Origin: Anaeromyxobacteraceae bacterium
GTDB lineage: Bacteria > Myxococcota > Myxococcia > Myxococcales > Anaeromyxobacteraceae
Assembly: GCA_027349605.1 (NCBI GenBank)
Contig: DAIEMM010000278.1
Location: forward strand, 1 to 8,455
Direction of reading: 5' to 3'
DNA: 8,455 nt
Made by a program: the position numbers and the translations under genes. The notes under the pieces were generated by a model that did no database searches, was not told the origin of the DNA, and was given only the letters and a program-made list of their open reading frames with translations. Positions 1 through 6,034 of this stretch are shown piece after piece. Numbering within the stretch: position 1 is the stretch's first letter; every line of letters starts with the position of its first letter.

Positions 1-1
1 C

Positions 2-148
2 TGGAAGCTCCTCGACCCCGAGCGGAACATCGGCGTGTCGCTCACCAGCGCCGACCAGATGGTCCCGGAGCAGTCCACCTCCGCCATCGTCCTGCACCAC
101 CCGGAGGCGGTGTACTACACCGTGAAGGGCGCCCTTCCGGTGGCCTGA
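2..148 (+). CDS. 3' end of an unrecognised protein gene (partial)
   Basis: The window opens inside a reading frame that gives 48 residues, from WKLLDPERN to KGALPVA, and ends at a TGA. Nearly every codon ends in G or C, matching the coding bias of the confident genes, so I take it as the true C-terminus of a protein whose start lies to the left of the window. The segment has no membrane helix, cysteine cluster or motif that I recognise. I considered ribosomal protein L9, which often precedes dnaB, but this tail does not resemble the L9 C-terminal domain. The gene is on the same strand as dnaB, 142 bp upstream of it, so the two could share transcription or dnaB could have its own promoter. Function unknown. 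Confidence 0.75.
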   Translation, partial: WKLLDPERNIGVSLTSADQMVPEQSTSAIVLHHPEAVYYTVKGALPVA

Positions 149-175
149 CCCATCCCCGCACGGGGGAGGGCCGGG

Positions 176-194
176 CCGTCCACGTCCCGTCCAC
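176..194. repeat. Tandem 8-bp direct repeat upstream of dnaB
   Basis: The octamer CCGTCCAC occurs at 176-183 and again at 187-194, an 11-bp period that would place both copies on the same face of the helix. It sits about 100 bp upstream of dnaB. It could be a protein-binding site or chance in GC-rich sequence; no regulator is identified. Confidence 0.3.
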
Positions 195-212
195 AGCGGA
201 AGCGCAGGATTC

Positions 213-242
213 CCACCGGGAAATTCCGCCTTTTCCACCGGG
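213..242. repeat. Pair of CCACCGGG direct repeats upstream of dnaB
   Basis: CCACCGGG occurs at 213-220 and 235-242, 22 bp apart, which is about two helical turns. A small palindrome, GGAA-A-TTCC (219-227), overlaps the first copy. The location just upstream of the proposed dnaB promoter would suit a regulatory site, but the repeats are short and no known operator is matched. Confidence 0.3.
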
Positions 243-250
243 CGCCGACG

Positions 251-279
251 GTGATCCCGTCGGACCTGCCTGCTAGCAT
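251..279 (+). promoter_or_regulatory. Candidate dnaB promoter giving a near-leaderless transcript
   Basis: The hexamer TAGCAT (274-279) is preceded by TGC, forming an extended -10 of the type TGnTAnnnT. A weak -35 match, GTGATC (251-256), lies 17 bp upstream. Transcription would begin around 286, only about five bases before the dnaB ATG at 291. This would fit the lack of any Shine-Dalgarno sequence before dnaB. The call rests on pattern only. Confidence 0.4.
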
Positions 280-290
280 CCGCGCCTTCC

Positions 291-1670
291 ATGGGCGAGC
301 CACTGGCACTCCGCGGCGTCCGCGACCTTCCCCACAACCTCGAGGCGGAGCAGGCGGTCCTCGGGGCGGTCCTCCTCGACGAGACCGCCTTCGACCAGGT
401 CGCGCCCATCCTCAAGTCGGAGGACTTCTACGCGCTGGCCCACCAGCACGTCTTCTCGGCCTTCGAGGAGCTCGCCAAGGAATCGCGCAAGATCGACCCG
501 GTGCTGGTGCAGCAGCGGCTCGACGCGAAGGGGCTGCTGGGCGCGCAGGTGCCGCGTGAGCTGGTCTTCGGGCTGGCCGCGTCGGTGGGGTCCTCCTCCA
601 ACGCCTCCCACTACGCCGAGGCGGTGAACGAGCTGGCCCGGCTGCGCCGCATGATGCTCACCGCCCAGCGGGTGGTGGAACGGGGCTACGAGGCCGGCCC
701 CCGGGTGCGCGACTTCCTCGAGCAGGCGCAGCAGGACGTCTTCGGGGCCGCGCAGGGCAACACGCTCGAGACCATGAAGCCCTTCGCCGAGGCGATGGGC
801 GCCGCCCTCGACCGGCTCGAGGCCATCCACGCCCGCGCCAAGGCAGGGCTCTCCCACGTCACCGGCGTGCCCACCGGGCTCCCCTGGCTCGACGACCAGA
901 CCCTCGGGCTGCAGCCCGGGACGCTCTGCATCCTGGCCGCCCGCCCGTCGGTGGGAAAGACCGCGCTGGCGCTCAACATCGCCGCCCACGCGGCCACCAA
1001 GGGCGAGAAGAAGGTGGTCTTCTTCTCGCTCGAGATGCCTTCCGACCAGCTCGCCCTGCGGTTGCTGTCCAGCGAGGCCAAGCTCGACAGCGAGCGGGTG
1101 TCGAAGGGCAAGCTCGCCCAGAACGACTGGGACCGCATCATGGTCCAGGGCGAGAAGCTCATGGGCGCGCCCATCTGGTTCGACGACAGCTTCATGCTCT
1201 CGCCGGTGGAGCTGCGCTCCAAGTGCCGCAAGCTCAAGCGCGAGAGCGGCCTCGACCTGGTGGTGGTCGACTACCTGCAGCTCATGCACGCCCCGTCCGA
1301 CCGGGCCAGCCAGTCGCGCGAGCAGGAGATCGCCACCATCAGCCGGTCGCTCAAGGCGCTCGCCAAGGAGCTTCAGGTTCCGGTGGTGGCCCTCTCGCAG
1401 CTCAACCGAGCGGTGGAGAAGCGCAAGGGCGAGCGACCCATGCTCGCCGACCTGCGCGAGTCGGGAGCCATCGAGCAGGACGCCGACGTGGTGATGTTCC
1501 TGCACCGCCCCGAGCCCGAGGCCGAGTGCGGCCAGGACGCCATCAACTCCGACGTGCAGGACATCGAGCTCATCCTGGCCAAGCACCGCCAGGGGCCCAC
1601 CGGGCTCATGTCGCTCGTGTTCTTCCGCAAGCACACCTTCTTCGCCGAGAAGAGGCGCGAGGGCGGTTAG
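291..1670 (+). CDS. dnaB: Replicative DNA helicase DnaB
   Basis: DnaB is the hexameric, ATP-driven 5'-to-3' helicase that unwinds DNA ahead of the replisome and recruits primase. The 459-residue product has the usual two-domain layout and length. The N-terminal helical domain begins around PHNLEAEQAVLGAVLLD (about residues 15-31) and is followed by a linker and a RecA-like motor domain from about residue 180. Visible motor motifs are Walker A ARPSVGKT (217-224), Walker B with VVVDYLQLM (324-332), SQLNR (369-373) and DLRESGAIEQDAD (387-399). There is no intein. The ATG start has no clear Shine-Dalgarno; an extended -10 lies 11 bases upstream, so the mRNA may be almost leaderless. The gene converges on thiD with a 20-bp gap. 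The identification is secure from the motifs. Confidence 0.98.
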   Translation: MGEPLALRGVRDLPHNLEAEQAVLGAVLLDETAFDQVAPILKSEDFYALAHQHVFSAFEELAKESRKIDPVLVQQRLDAKGLLGAQVPRELVFGLAASVGSSSNASHYAEAVNELARLRRMMLTAQRVVERGYEAGPRVRDFLEQAQQDVFGAAQGNTLETMKPFAEAMGAALDRLEAIHARAKAGLSHVTGVPTGLPWLDDQTLGLQPGTLCILAARPSVGKTALALNIAAHAATKGEKKVVFFSLEMPSDQLALRLLSSEAKLDSERVSKGKLAQNDWDRIMVQGEKLMGAPIWFDDSFMLSPVELRSKCRKLKRESGLDLVVVDYLQLMHAPSDRASQSREQEIATISRSLKALAKELQVPVVALSQLNRAVEKRKGERPMLADLRESGAIEQDADVVMFLHRPEPEAECGQDAINSDVQDIELILAKHRQGPTGLMSLVFFRKHTFFAEKRREGG

Positions 1671-1690
1671 CGGACGAGGACGCGAGGGAG

Positions 1691-2443
1691 CTAGGCCCGG
1701 TCCCCCTGCACCGCGTCCAGGTAATGCTCCACCACCCGCTTGGCCCGCCGCACCGACTCCTCGAGCGGGAACCCCCGCGCGAGGAACCCGGCCGTCGCCG
1801 AGGCGAGCCGGCATCCGGTCCCCCGGGCCTCGACGGGTTGGCGGCGCCCGCGGATGCGCACCACGGTCCGGCCGCGCACCAGCACGTCCACCGGCTCCCC
1901 GGATCGGTGGCCGCCCTTCACGAGCACCGCGCGGGCAGGGAGCTCCCGGGCCGCCCGGATCGCCCCCTCCTCGGAGGCGAGCGCGTGCCCGGCGAGCGCC
2001 TCCAGCTCCGGCCAGTTCGGGGTGGCGAGGGTGGCCCGCGCGAGCAGCGCGTGGAGCGCGCCGCGCGCATCCGGGGCGTCGAGCAAGGAGAGGCCGGAGG
2101 AGGCGAAGAGCACCGGGTCGACCACCAGGGGAACCCGGCCGAGCGGCCTGCGGCCGAGCCGCTCGGCGAGCGCCGCCGCGTTCCCGCCGCTCCCCAGCAT
2201 CCCGGTCTTCACTGCGCGCGGAAGGTCCCGGGAACCCTCGAGGAGCGCGTCCACCTGGGCGAGGAGCATCTCCGGCGCGGCCGGAACGACGGCGCGGGCG
2301 CCCCTCGGCCCCTGCGCGGTGAGGGCCGTCGCCACCGCCCAGCCCCGCGCCCCGGCGGCGGCGAGCGCCTCCAGGTCGGCGAGCAGGCCGGCGCCCCCGC
2401 TCGGGTCGAGTCCGGCGCAGACCAGCACCCGCGGCCCGGTCAC
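1691..2443 (-). CDS. thiD: Hydroxymethylpyrimidine / phosphomethylpyrimidine kinase ThiD
   Basis: ThiD is a cytoplasmic ribokinase-family enzyme that phosphorylates HMP and then HMP-P to give HMP-PP, the pyrimidine half of thiamine. The 250-residue product is of normal monofunctional length. Family signatures are LDPSGGAG near the N-terminus (residues 12-19), VKTGML in the central region, VVDPV, and the anion-hole motif GTGC (208-211). The start is GTG at 2443; a strong Shine-Dalgarno GGGGAGG (2457-2451) lies seven bases upstream. That start overlaps the TGA of the preceding amidotransferase gene in a 4-base GTGA, implying translational coupling. It is the last gene of the thiE operon and converges on dnaB. 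There is no fusion to ThiE or to a ThiN-type domain. The stop is TAG at 1693-1691. Confidence 0.95.
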   Translation of the reverse strand: MTGPRVLVCAGLDPSGGAGLLADLEALAAAGARGWAVATALTAQGPRGARAVVPAAPEMLLAQVDALLEGSRDLPRAVKTGMLGSGGNAAALAERLGRRPLGRVPLVVDPVLFASSGLSLLDAPDARGALHALLARATLATPNWPELEALAGHALASEEGAIRAARELPARAVLVKGGHRSGEPVDVLVRGRTVVRIRGRRQPVEARGTGCRLASATAGFLARGFPLEESVRRAKRVVEHYLDAVQGDRA

Positions 2444-3147
2444 CGGCGCGCCTCCCCGGCGGCCCGGACGAGCCCGCGCAGGATGTCGAGGTGCCGCGGG
2501 TCGCGGGCAGCCAGCGCCTCGGGATGCCACTGCACGCCGAGCGCGAAGCGCGCCCCCTCGATCTCGATCGCCTCGACGACGCCGTCCGGGGCCCATCCCG
2601 ACACGGCCACCCCGTTCCCGGGGCGGCTCACCGCCTGGTGGTGCGTGCTGTTCACCGGGAGCGGCTCCGAACCGACCAGCCGCTCCAGCAGCGAGCCCGG
2701 CCCGATCTCCACGACGTGGCTCGGGACGTCCTTCGGGGGCGGCTGCTCGTGGGAGACTCCCAGGTCGTCGGGCAGGTGCTGGTGGAGCTTGCCGCCGCGC
2801 ACCACCGCGAGGAGCTGCATCCCGCCGCACACGCCGAGCACCGGCTTCCCGGCGGCGAGGGCCCTGGCCAGCATCGCCTCCTCGAAGGCGGTGCGCCCGG
2901 GGCGCGAGGGGCCGCAGCCGGGGCGGCGGGCCTCGCCGTAGCGCTCGGGGGGGATGTCGAAGTCGCCGCTGGCGACGAGGAGGCCGTCGCACGCCGCGAG
3001 GAACTCCCCGGCGAGCGAGGGGTCGGCGCAGGGAACCAGGACCGGCAGGCCTCCGGCCTCGCGGACCGCGTCGGCGTAGGCGCGGGGCTGCTCGTAGCGG
3101 CCGGAGACGCCCACGTCGAGCGGGATGGCGACGAGGGGTCGGCTCAC
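2440..3147 (-). CDS. Class I glutamine amidotransferase-like hydrolase (peptidase C26, PuuD-like)
   Basis: This 235-residue protein belongs to the gamma-glutamyl hydrolase / gamma-glutamyl-GABA hydrolase group, which cleaves gamma-glutamyl amide bonds with a Cys-His-Glu triad. The nucleophile is C107 in GVCGGMQ, and the His/Glu pair is in VQWHPE (H208, E210). Other family features are the N-terminal PLVAIPLD, the substrate-pocket segment SGDFDIPPERYG (60-71), and VNSTHHQAV (165-173). The start is GTG at 3147 with a good Shine-Dalgarno GGGAGGG (3159-3153) five bases upstream. It overlaps the thiE stop by GTGA, and its own TGA overlaps the thiD start in the same way, so it is embedded in the thiamine operon. 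The physiological substrate is unknown. A PuuD-like role in putrescine breakdown is possible, but no puu neighbours are present. A thiamine-linked amide hydrolysis is inference from context only. Confidence 0.9.
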   Translation of the reverse strand: MSRPLVAIPLDVGVSGRYEQPRAYADAVREAGGLPVLVPCADPSLAGEFLAACDGLLVASGDFDIPPERYGEARRPGCGPSRPGRTAFEEAMLARALAAGKPVLGVCGGMQLLAVVRGGKLHQHLPDDLGVSHEQPPPKDVPSHVVEIGPGSLLERLVGSEPLPVNSTHHQAVSRPGNGVAVSGWAPDGVVEAIEIEGARFALGVQWHPEALAARDPRHLDILRGLVRAAGEARR

Positions 3148-3800
3148 GCCTTCCCTCCCGGACCCTCGTCGAAGCGGGCCGCGAGGAGCGCCGCGCGCTC
3201 CCGCACGTCTCCGCGGGAGAGGAGGTCCTCGATGACGGCCGCCGCGGCCGCACCGGCACGGGCCACCTCGCCCACCGTCTCGAGCGTGATCCCGCCGATG
3301 GCCACCACCGGCGCCCCCAGCCTGCCCGCCACCTCGCGGAGCGCGTCGAGCCCGCGGGGCGCCGCGGCGATCTCCTTCGTCCGCGTGGAGAACATGGGGC
3401 CGAACCCGACGTGATCCGCGCCGGCGGCGAGCGCCGCGCGCGCCTCGGCGAGCGTCCGCGTGCTCCGCCCCACCAGCATCGCCGGCCCGACGATGCGCCG
3501 GACCTCGTCGGCGGGCAGGTCGTCGTCGCCGACGTGGACCCCGTCGGCCCCGGCGAGGACCGCCAGGTCGGCCCGGTCGTTCACGATCACCAGTGCGCGA
3601 TCCCGGCAGAGCGCCACGATCTCCCGCGACGCGGCGAGCACCGCTCCGGCCGGGGAGGACTTCATCCGCACCTGGACGACGCCGGCGCCGCCCTCCACCG
3701 AGAGCCGGGCCCGCCCGATCGGGTCGTCGTCGCCGACGATGGCGTAGAGCCCGCGCAGGCGAGCGAGCCGGGAACGGTGCAGGTCGGCGAAATACTCCAT
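3144..3800 (-). CDS. thiE: Thiamine-phosphate synthase ThiE
   Basis: ThiE condenses HMP-PP with thiazole phosphate to form thiamine phosphate, in a TIM-barrel fold in the cytoplasm. Visible family segments, numbered from ATG 3800, are RGLYAIV (16-22), QVRMK (43-47), VNDRADLA (73-80), DGVHVG (86-91), GRSTR (111-115), DHVGFGPMFSTRTK (129-142) and VVAIGGIT (165-172). The length, 218 residues, is typical. Three starts are possible: ATG 3800, ATG 3812 and GTG 3818. None has a Shine-Dalgarno; I chose 3800 because codon bias is poorer upstream and MEYF... sits closest to the conserved core. No THI-box (TPP riboswitch) consensus is visible, and the gap to the divergent gene is under 90 bp, leaving little room for one. 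The S-T-R motif replaces the usual S-x-H, and GDDD replaces GQxD. Its stop overlaps the start of the amidotransferase gene. Confidence 0.94.
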   Translation of the reverse strand: MEYFADLHRSRLARLRGLYAIVGDDDPIGRARLSVEGGAGVVQVRMKSSPAGAVLAASREIVALCRDRALVIVNDRADLAVLAGADGVHVGDDDLPADEVRRIVGPAMLVGRSTRTLAEARAALAAGADHVGFGPMFSTRTKEIAAAPRGLDALREVAGRLGAPVVAIGGITLETVGEVARAGAAAAAVIEDLLSRGDVRERAALLAARFDEGPGGKA

Positions 3801-3823
3801 GACGGGGCACATTTGCACGTCGC

Positions 3824-3852
3824 TTGACGCGCCGGCAAGCCGGGCCTATTTT
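3824..3852 (+). promoter_or_regulatory. Sigma70-type promoter for the small protein-htrA-DUF1844 operon
   Basis: TTGACG (3824-3829) and TATTTT (3847-3852) are separated by exactly 17 bp, the best housekeeping-type promoter in the window and in a locally AT-richer patch. Initiation would be near 3859, giving a leader of roughly 28 nt before ATG 3887, which has a GAAGGA purine tract just upstream. The -35 lies only a few bases from the possible thiE starts, so the divergent thiE promoter must overlap this element. Confidence 0.7.
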
Positions 3853-3886
3853 CCCGCCTCCCGGACACGCCGCAAGAGAAGGATCC

Positions 3887-4066
3887 ATGCCCGACCCGCT
3901 CGACAACAAGATCATCGACAAGCGCGTCGCTCGTCGCTACGTCCGCAAGGGCCTTCTCGACGAGAAGGACTACGAGCGCTATCTCAAGTCCCTTCCCGAC
4001 GTGGCCGACCAGGCCGTCCCGGTCGAGTCCGAGGTGGAGCACGTCGAGACGGGCGAGGAAGAGTAG
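3887..4066 (+). CDS. Small basic/acidic protein of unknown function, first gene of the htrA operon
   Basis: This encodes a 59-residue protein starting MPDPLDNKIIDKRVARRYV and ending in a run of acidic residues (VEHVETGEEE). The N-terminal two-thirds is rich in Lys, Arg and Tyr and looks helical (DKRVARRYVRKG, then DEKDYERYLKSLPD); the last 15 or so residues are strongly acidic. There is no signal peptide, membrane segment or cysteine. I set the start at ATG 3887, not at an in-frame TTG at 3824, because that TTG is part of the -35 element and the ATG follows a GAAGGA ribosome-binding tract. The pattern resembles short myxobacterial hypothetical proteins of the 'KGLL..KDYE..LKxLPD' kind, from memory and unverified. 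The htrA GTG begins two bases after its stop, and the htrA ribosome-binding site lies in its last codons, so the two are probably translationally coupled. Function unknown. Confidence 0.85.
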   Translation: MPDPLDNKIIDKRVARRYVRKGLLDEKDYERYLKSLPDVADQAVPVESEVEHVETGEEE

Positions 4067-4068
4067 CA

Positions 4069-5445
4069 GTGCGGGCCGGCGCGGCCCTGTGCGGCGCCCT
4101 CGCGCTCCTCCTCCTCCCCGGGGTCGTCCCGGCGCAGTCCCGGTCCGTCCTCCCGCGCGCCGAGCCCCGCCCTGCCGCGGAGCGGCGCAACCCGGTGGTC
4201 GTCGCGGTCGAGAGGTCGCGCGTCGCTGTCGTGAACGTGTCGGCCGAGGAGCTGGTCCGGGTGCGCGTGCCCGCCCCGGGCGCCGACATGGGGCAGATGC
4301 TCTTCGAGGAGTTCTTCGGCAAGCCCCGCTTCCGCAGCGGCTACGCCGTGACCTCGCTGGGAAGCGGCGTCGTCGTCTCCCCCGAGGGCCACGTGCTCAC
4401 CAACGCGCACGTGGTCGAGCGCGGGGCCCGCTTCCGCGTGCAGCTCCTCGACGGGCGCGAGCTCCCGGCCCGCATGCTGGGCACCGACCCGGCCACCGAC
4501 CTCGCGGTGCTCCAGGTGGAGACGAAGGAGCGGCTCCCCTTCCTCCCCGCCGGCCGTTCCGACGACCTCATGATCGGCGAGACGGTCATCGCCATCGGCA
4601 ATCCCTTCGGCCTGGCCCACACCGTGACCACCGGCGTGGTCTCGGCGCTCCACCGCAAGGTGGGCGAGCCGGGCCGCCAGCTCTTCGACATGGTGCAGAC
4701 CGACGCCTCCATCAACCCGGGGAACTCGGGCGGACCGCTGGTGAACATCCAGGGCCAGCTCATCGGGGTCAACACGGCCATCCTCGGCGACCGCAGCGCG
4801 GGCATCGGCTTCGCCATCCCCATCGACCGGGCCTACCGGGTCGCCGAGGATCTCATCCGGCACGGCGAGGTGCGCGAGGGCTTCACCGGCGTGGCGGTCC
4901 GGGACGAGCCGGTGAAGTCGGACCGGATCGGCGGCGACCGGGTGCTCGTGCAGGTGCGCGGGGTGGACGCCGGCTCGCCGGCGGCGGGCGCGGGCGTCCG
5001 CAAGGGGGACGTGATCGAGTCGGTGGGAGATGCGCCGGTGGAGAGCGCGGCCGAGTACCGCTTCCGGGTGCGCGACGTCCCGCTGGGCGGAACGGTCCGC
5101 CTCGGGCTCCTCCGCGGCAAGGAGCGCCTCCAGGTCTCCGTCCGCGCCGTGGAGCTGTCGCCCGAGCGGGCCGAGCAGCAGCTCCTGCAGCGCACCGGGC
5201 TCTCGCTCGGCGAGGAGAAGGTCCGTGGCGGGACGGTCGTGGTGGTCCGGTCGGTCCGGCGCGGCAGCCCGGCCGCCGGGAGCGGGCTGCAGGCCGGCGA
5301 CTGGATCCGCGAGGTGAACTCGCTCGAGATCGGCTCGCTCGCGGAGTGGAGGAAGGCCGCCGTCAGGGCCCGGCGCTCCGGACAGCTCGTGCTGCTCGTG
5401 CAGCGGGGCTTCGCCGCCGAGCGCGTGTCCTTCGATGTGGACTAG
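4069..5445 (+). CDS. Secreted HtrA/Deg-family serine protease with two PDZ domains
   Basis: HtrA-type proteases degrade or hold misfolded envelope proteins. The 458-residue precursor has an N-terminal Sec signal peptide: a short Arg-containing start, a hydrophobic core of Ala, Leu and Val, and a likely signal peptidase I site after VVPA (about residue 22). The trypsin-like domain carries the catalytic triad H114 (TNAHVV), D144 (ATDLAVLQ) and S220 (GNSGGPLV). PDZ1 covers about 271-365 (from GFTGVAV) and PDZ2 about 372-458. The two-PDZ layout fits DegP/DegQ rather than single-PDZ DegS; I leave the symbol blank because DegP and DegQ cannot be told apart here. I chose GTG 4069 because it is preceded by GAGGAA (4055-4060), gives an immediate signal peptide and starts two bases after the previous gene. 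The longer open frame upstream overlaps that gene and has no signal sequence at its start. DUF1844 follows nine bases downstream. Confidence 0.95.
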   Translation: MRAGAALCGALALLLLPGVVPAQSRSVLPRAEPRPAAERRNPVVVAVERSRVAVVNVSAEELVRVRVPAPGADMGQMLFEEFFGKPRFRSGYAVTSLGSGVVVSPEGHVLTNAHVVERGARFRVQLLDGRELPARMLGTDPATDLAVLQVETKERLPFLPAGRSDDLMIGETVIAIGNPFGLAHTVTTGVVSALHRKVGEPGRQLFDMVQTDASINPGNSGGPLVNIQGQLIGVNTAILGDRSAGIGFAIPIDRAYRVAEDLIRHGEVREGFTGVAVRDEPVKSDRIGGDRVLVQVRGVDAGSPAAGAGVRKGDVIESVGDAPVESAAEYRFRVRDVPLGGTVRLGLLRGKERLQVSVRAVELSPERAEQQLLQRTGLSLGEEKVRGGTVVVVRSVRRGSPAAGSGLQAGDWIREVNSLEIGSLAEWRKAAVRARRSGQLVLLVQRGFAAERVSFDVD

Positions 5446-5454
5446 GATGGTTCC

Positions 5455-5745
5455 ATGACCGACGCCCCGCACCCCGCCCACGTGGACTTCGGGACCTTCG
5501 TCCTCTCGCTCGGGTCCTCCGCGCTCGTGCACCTCGGGGAGATCCACCACCCCGAGGCCACCGAGGCCAAGGAGAACCTGGCCATGGCCCGCCAGGTCAT
5601 CGACCTCCTCGCCATGCTCGAGGAGAAGACCACGGGCAACCTGACCGACGAGGAGTCTCGCTTCCTGCGCGACCTGCTCGCCGACCTGCGCCTCAAGTTC
5701 GTGGAGAAGAGCCGCGGGGCGACCCCGGGGCCCGCCGCGGGCTAG
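5455..5745 (+). CDS. DUF1844 family protein
   Basis: This 96-residue protein matches the DUF1844 pattern: VDFGTFVLSLGSSALVHLGEI near the N-terminus (about 10-30), then a helical segment ARQVIDLLAMLEEKTTGNLT (about 45-64) and EESRFLRDLLADLRLKFVE at the C-terminal end. The family is widespread in Deltaproteobacteria-type lineages and has no established function. No signal peptide or membrane segment is evident, so it is probably cytoplasmic. The ATG lies nine bases after the htrA stop, and its Shine-Dalgarno AGGA (5444-5447) overlaps that stop codon, so it is cotranscribed and likely coupled with htrA. The gene ends only 3 bp from the stop of the converging 90-residue gene. Confidence 0.9.
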   Translation: MTDAPHPAHVDFGTFVLSLGSSALVHLGEIHHPEATEAKENLAMARQVIDLLAMLEEKTTGNLTDEESRFLRDLLADLRLKFVEKSRGATPGPAAG

Positions 5746-5748
5746 TCC

Positions 5749-6021
5749 CTACAGGCCGGCCTCGACGAGCGTCTCGGCCAGCCGGCGGATGAGCTCGCGA
5801 CGCAGCACCCGCCGGGTCCGGGCCAGGGCGTCGGGATCCCGCGAGGGCCTCCGGGTCCTGCGCGCGGCGGCCTCCACCACCCAGGCGATCCGGCGAGGAT
5901 CGAGCCGGGCCGGCTCGCGCCGGCGTCGCTTCAGGAAGAACCCGATCCCCCGCTGGTCGAGCACGCGGTGGAGCGAGCGCCGGGCCTCGGCGGTGAGGGT
6001 GAGATCGACGATGTTTTCCAC
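5749..6021 (-). CDS. Arg-rich 90-residue protein of unknown function
   Basis: The reading frame from GTG 6021 to TAG 5749 has consistently G/C-ending codons, which supports real coding on this strand. I do not recognise the product. It holds 23 Arg and 1 Lys against 12 acidic residues, so it is strongly basic. It appears mostly helical, beginning MENIVDLTLTAEARRSLHRV, with a KRRRR run near residue 32 and RR pairs throughout the second half. There is no signal peptide, membrane helix or cysteine. It could bind nucleic acid or a partner protein; that is conjecture. It lies 54 bp downstream of bioD on the same strand and in the same frame, with only the bioD TGA between them, so it is probably cotranscribed with the biotin genes. 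No convincing Shine-Dalgarno precedes the GTG. No ATG, GTG or TTG start lies between the bioD stop and this GTG. Confidence 0.7.
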   Translation of the reverse strand: MENIVDLTLTAEARRSLHRVLDQRGIGFFLKRRRREPARLDPRRIAWVVEAAARRTRRPSRDPDALARTRRVLRRELIRRLAETLVEAGL

Positions 6022-6034
6022 CGGACGATCTCTA

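Noticed and set aside
154..165. CCCC/GGGG hairpin just after the first partial gene, as an intrinsic terminator
   Set aside because: The stem is only about four bases with a 4-base loop and no T-run follows; such motifs are common in GC-rich DNA.
291..1670. An intein in DnaB, a common insertion site for them
   Set aside because: The protein is 459 residues and the motifs run without interruption, so no insertion is present.
273..1814. Very long open frames antisense to dnaB, and similar ones over htrA, thiD and bioA
   Set aside because: High-GC genes produce long antisense open frames; their products are repetitive Gly/Arg/Leu/Ala/His-rich strings without family motifs, while the opposite strand encodes clear enzymes.
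3801..3886. A TPP riboswitch in the thiE leader
   Set aside because: No THI-box consensus is visible and the divergent intergenic space is too short for a full riboswitch plus both promoters.
3799..4068. An N-terminal extension of the HtrA protease starting at 3799
   Set aside because: It overlaps the 59-residue gene in another frame, is Arg-rich without motifs, and would bury the signal peptide that begins at GTG 4069.
5715..5727. CGGGG-cga-CCCCG hairpin near the end of the DUF1844 gene, as a terminator
   Set aside because: It lies inside the coding sequence, is short and has no T-run; the composition alone makes such hairpins likely.
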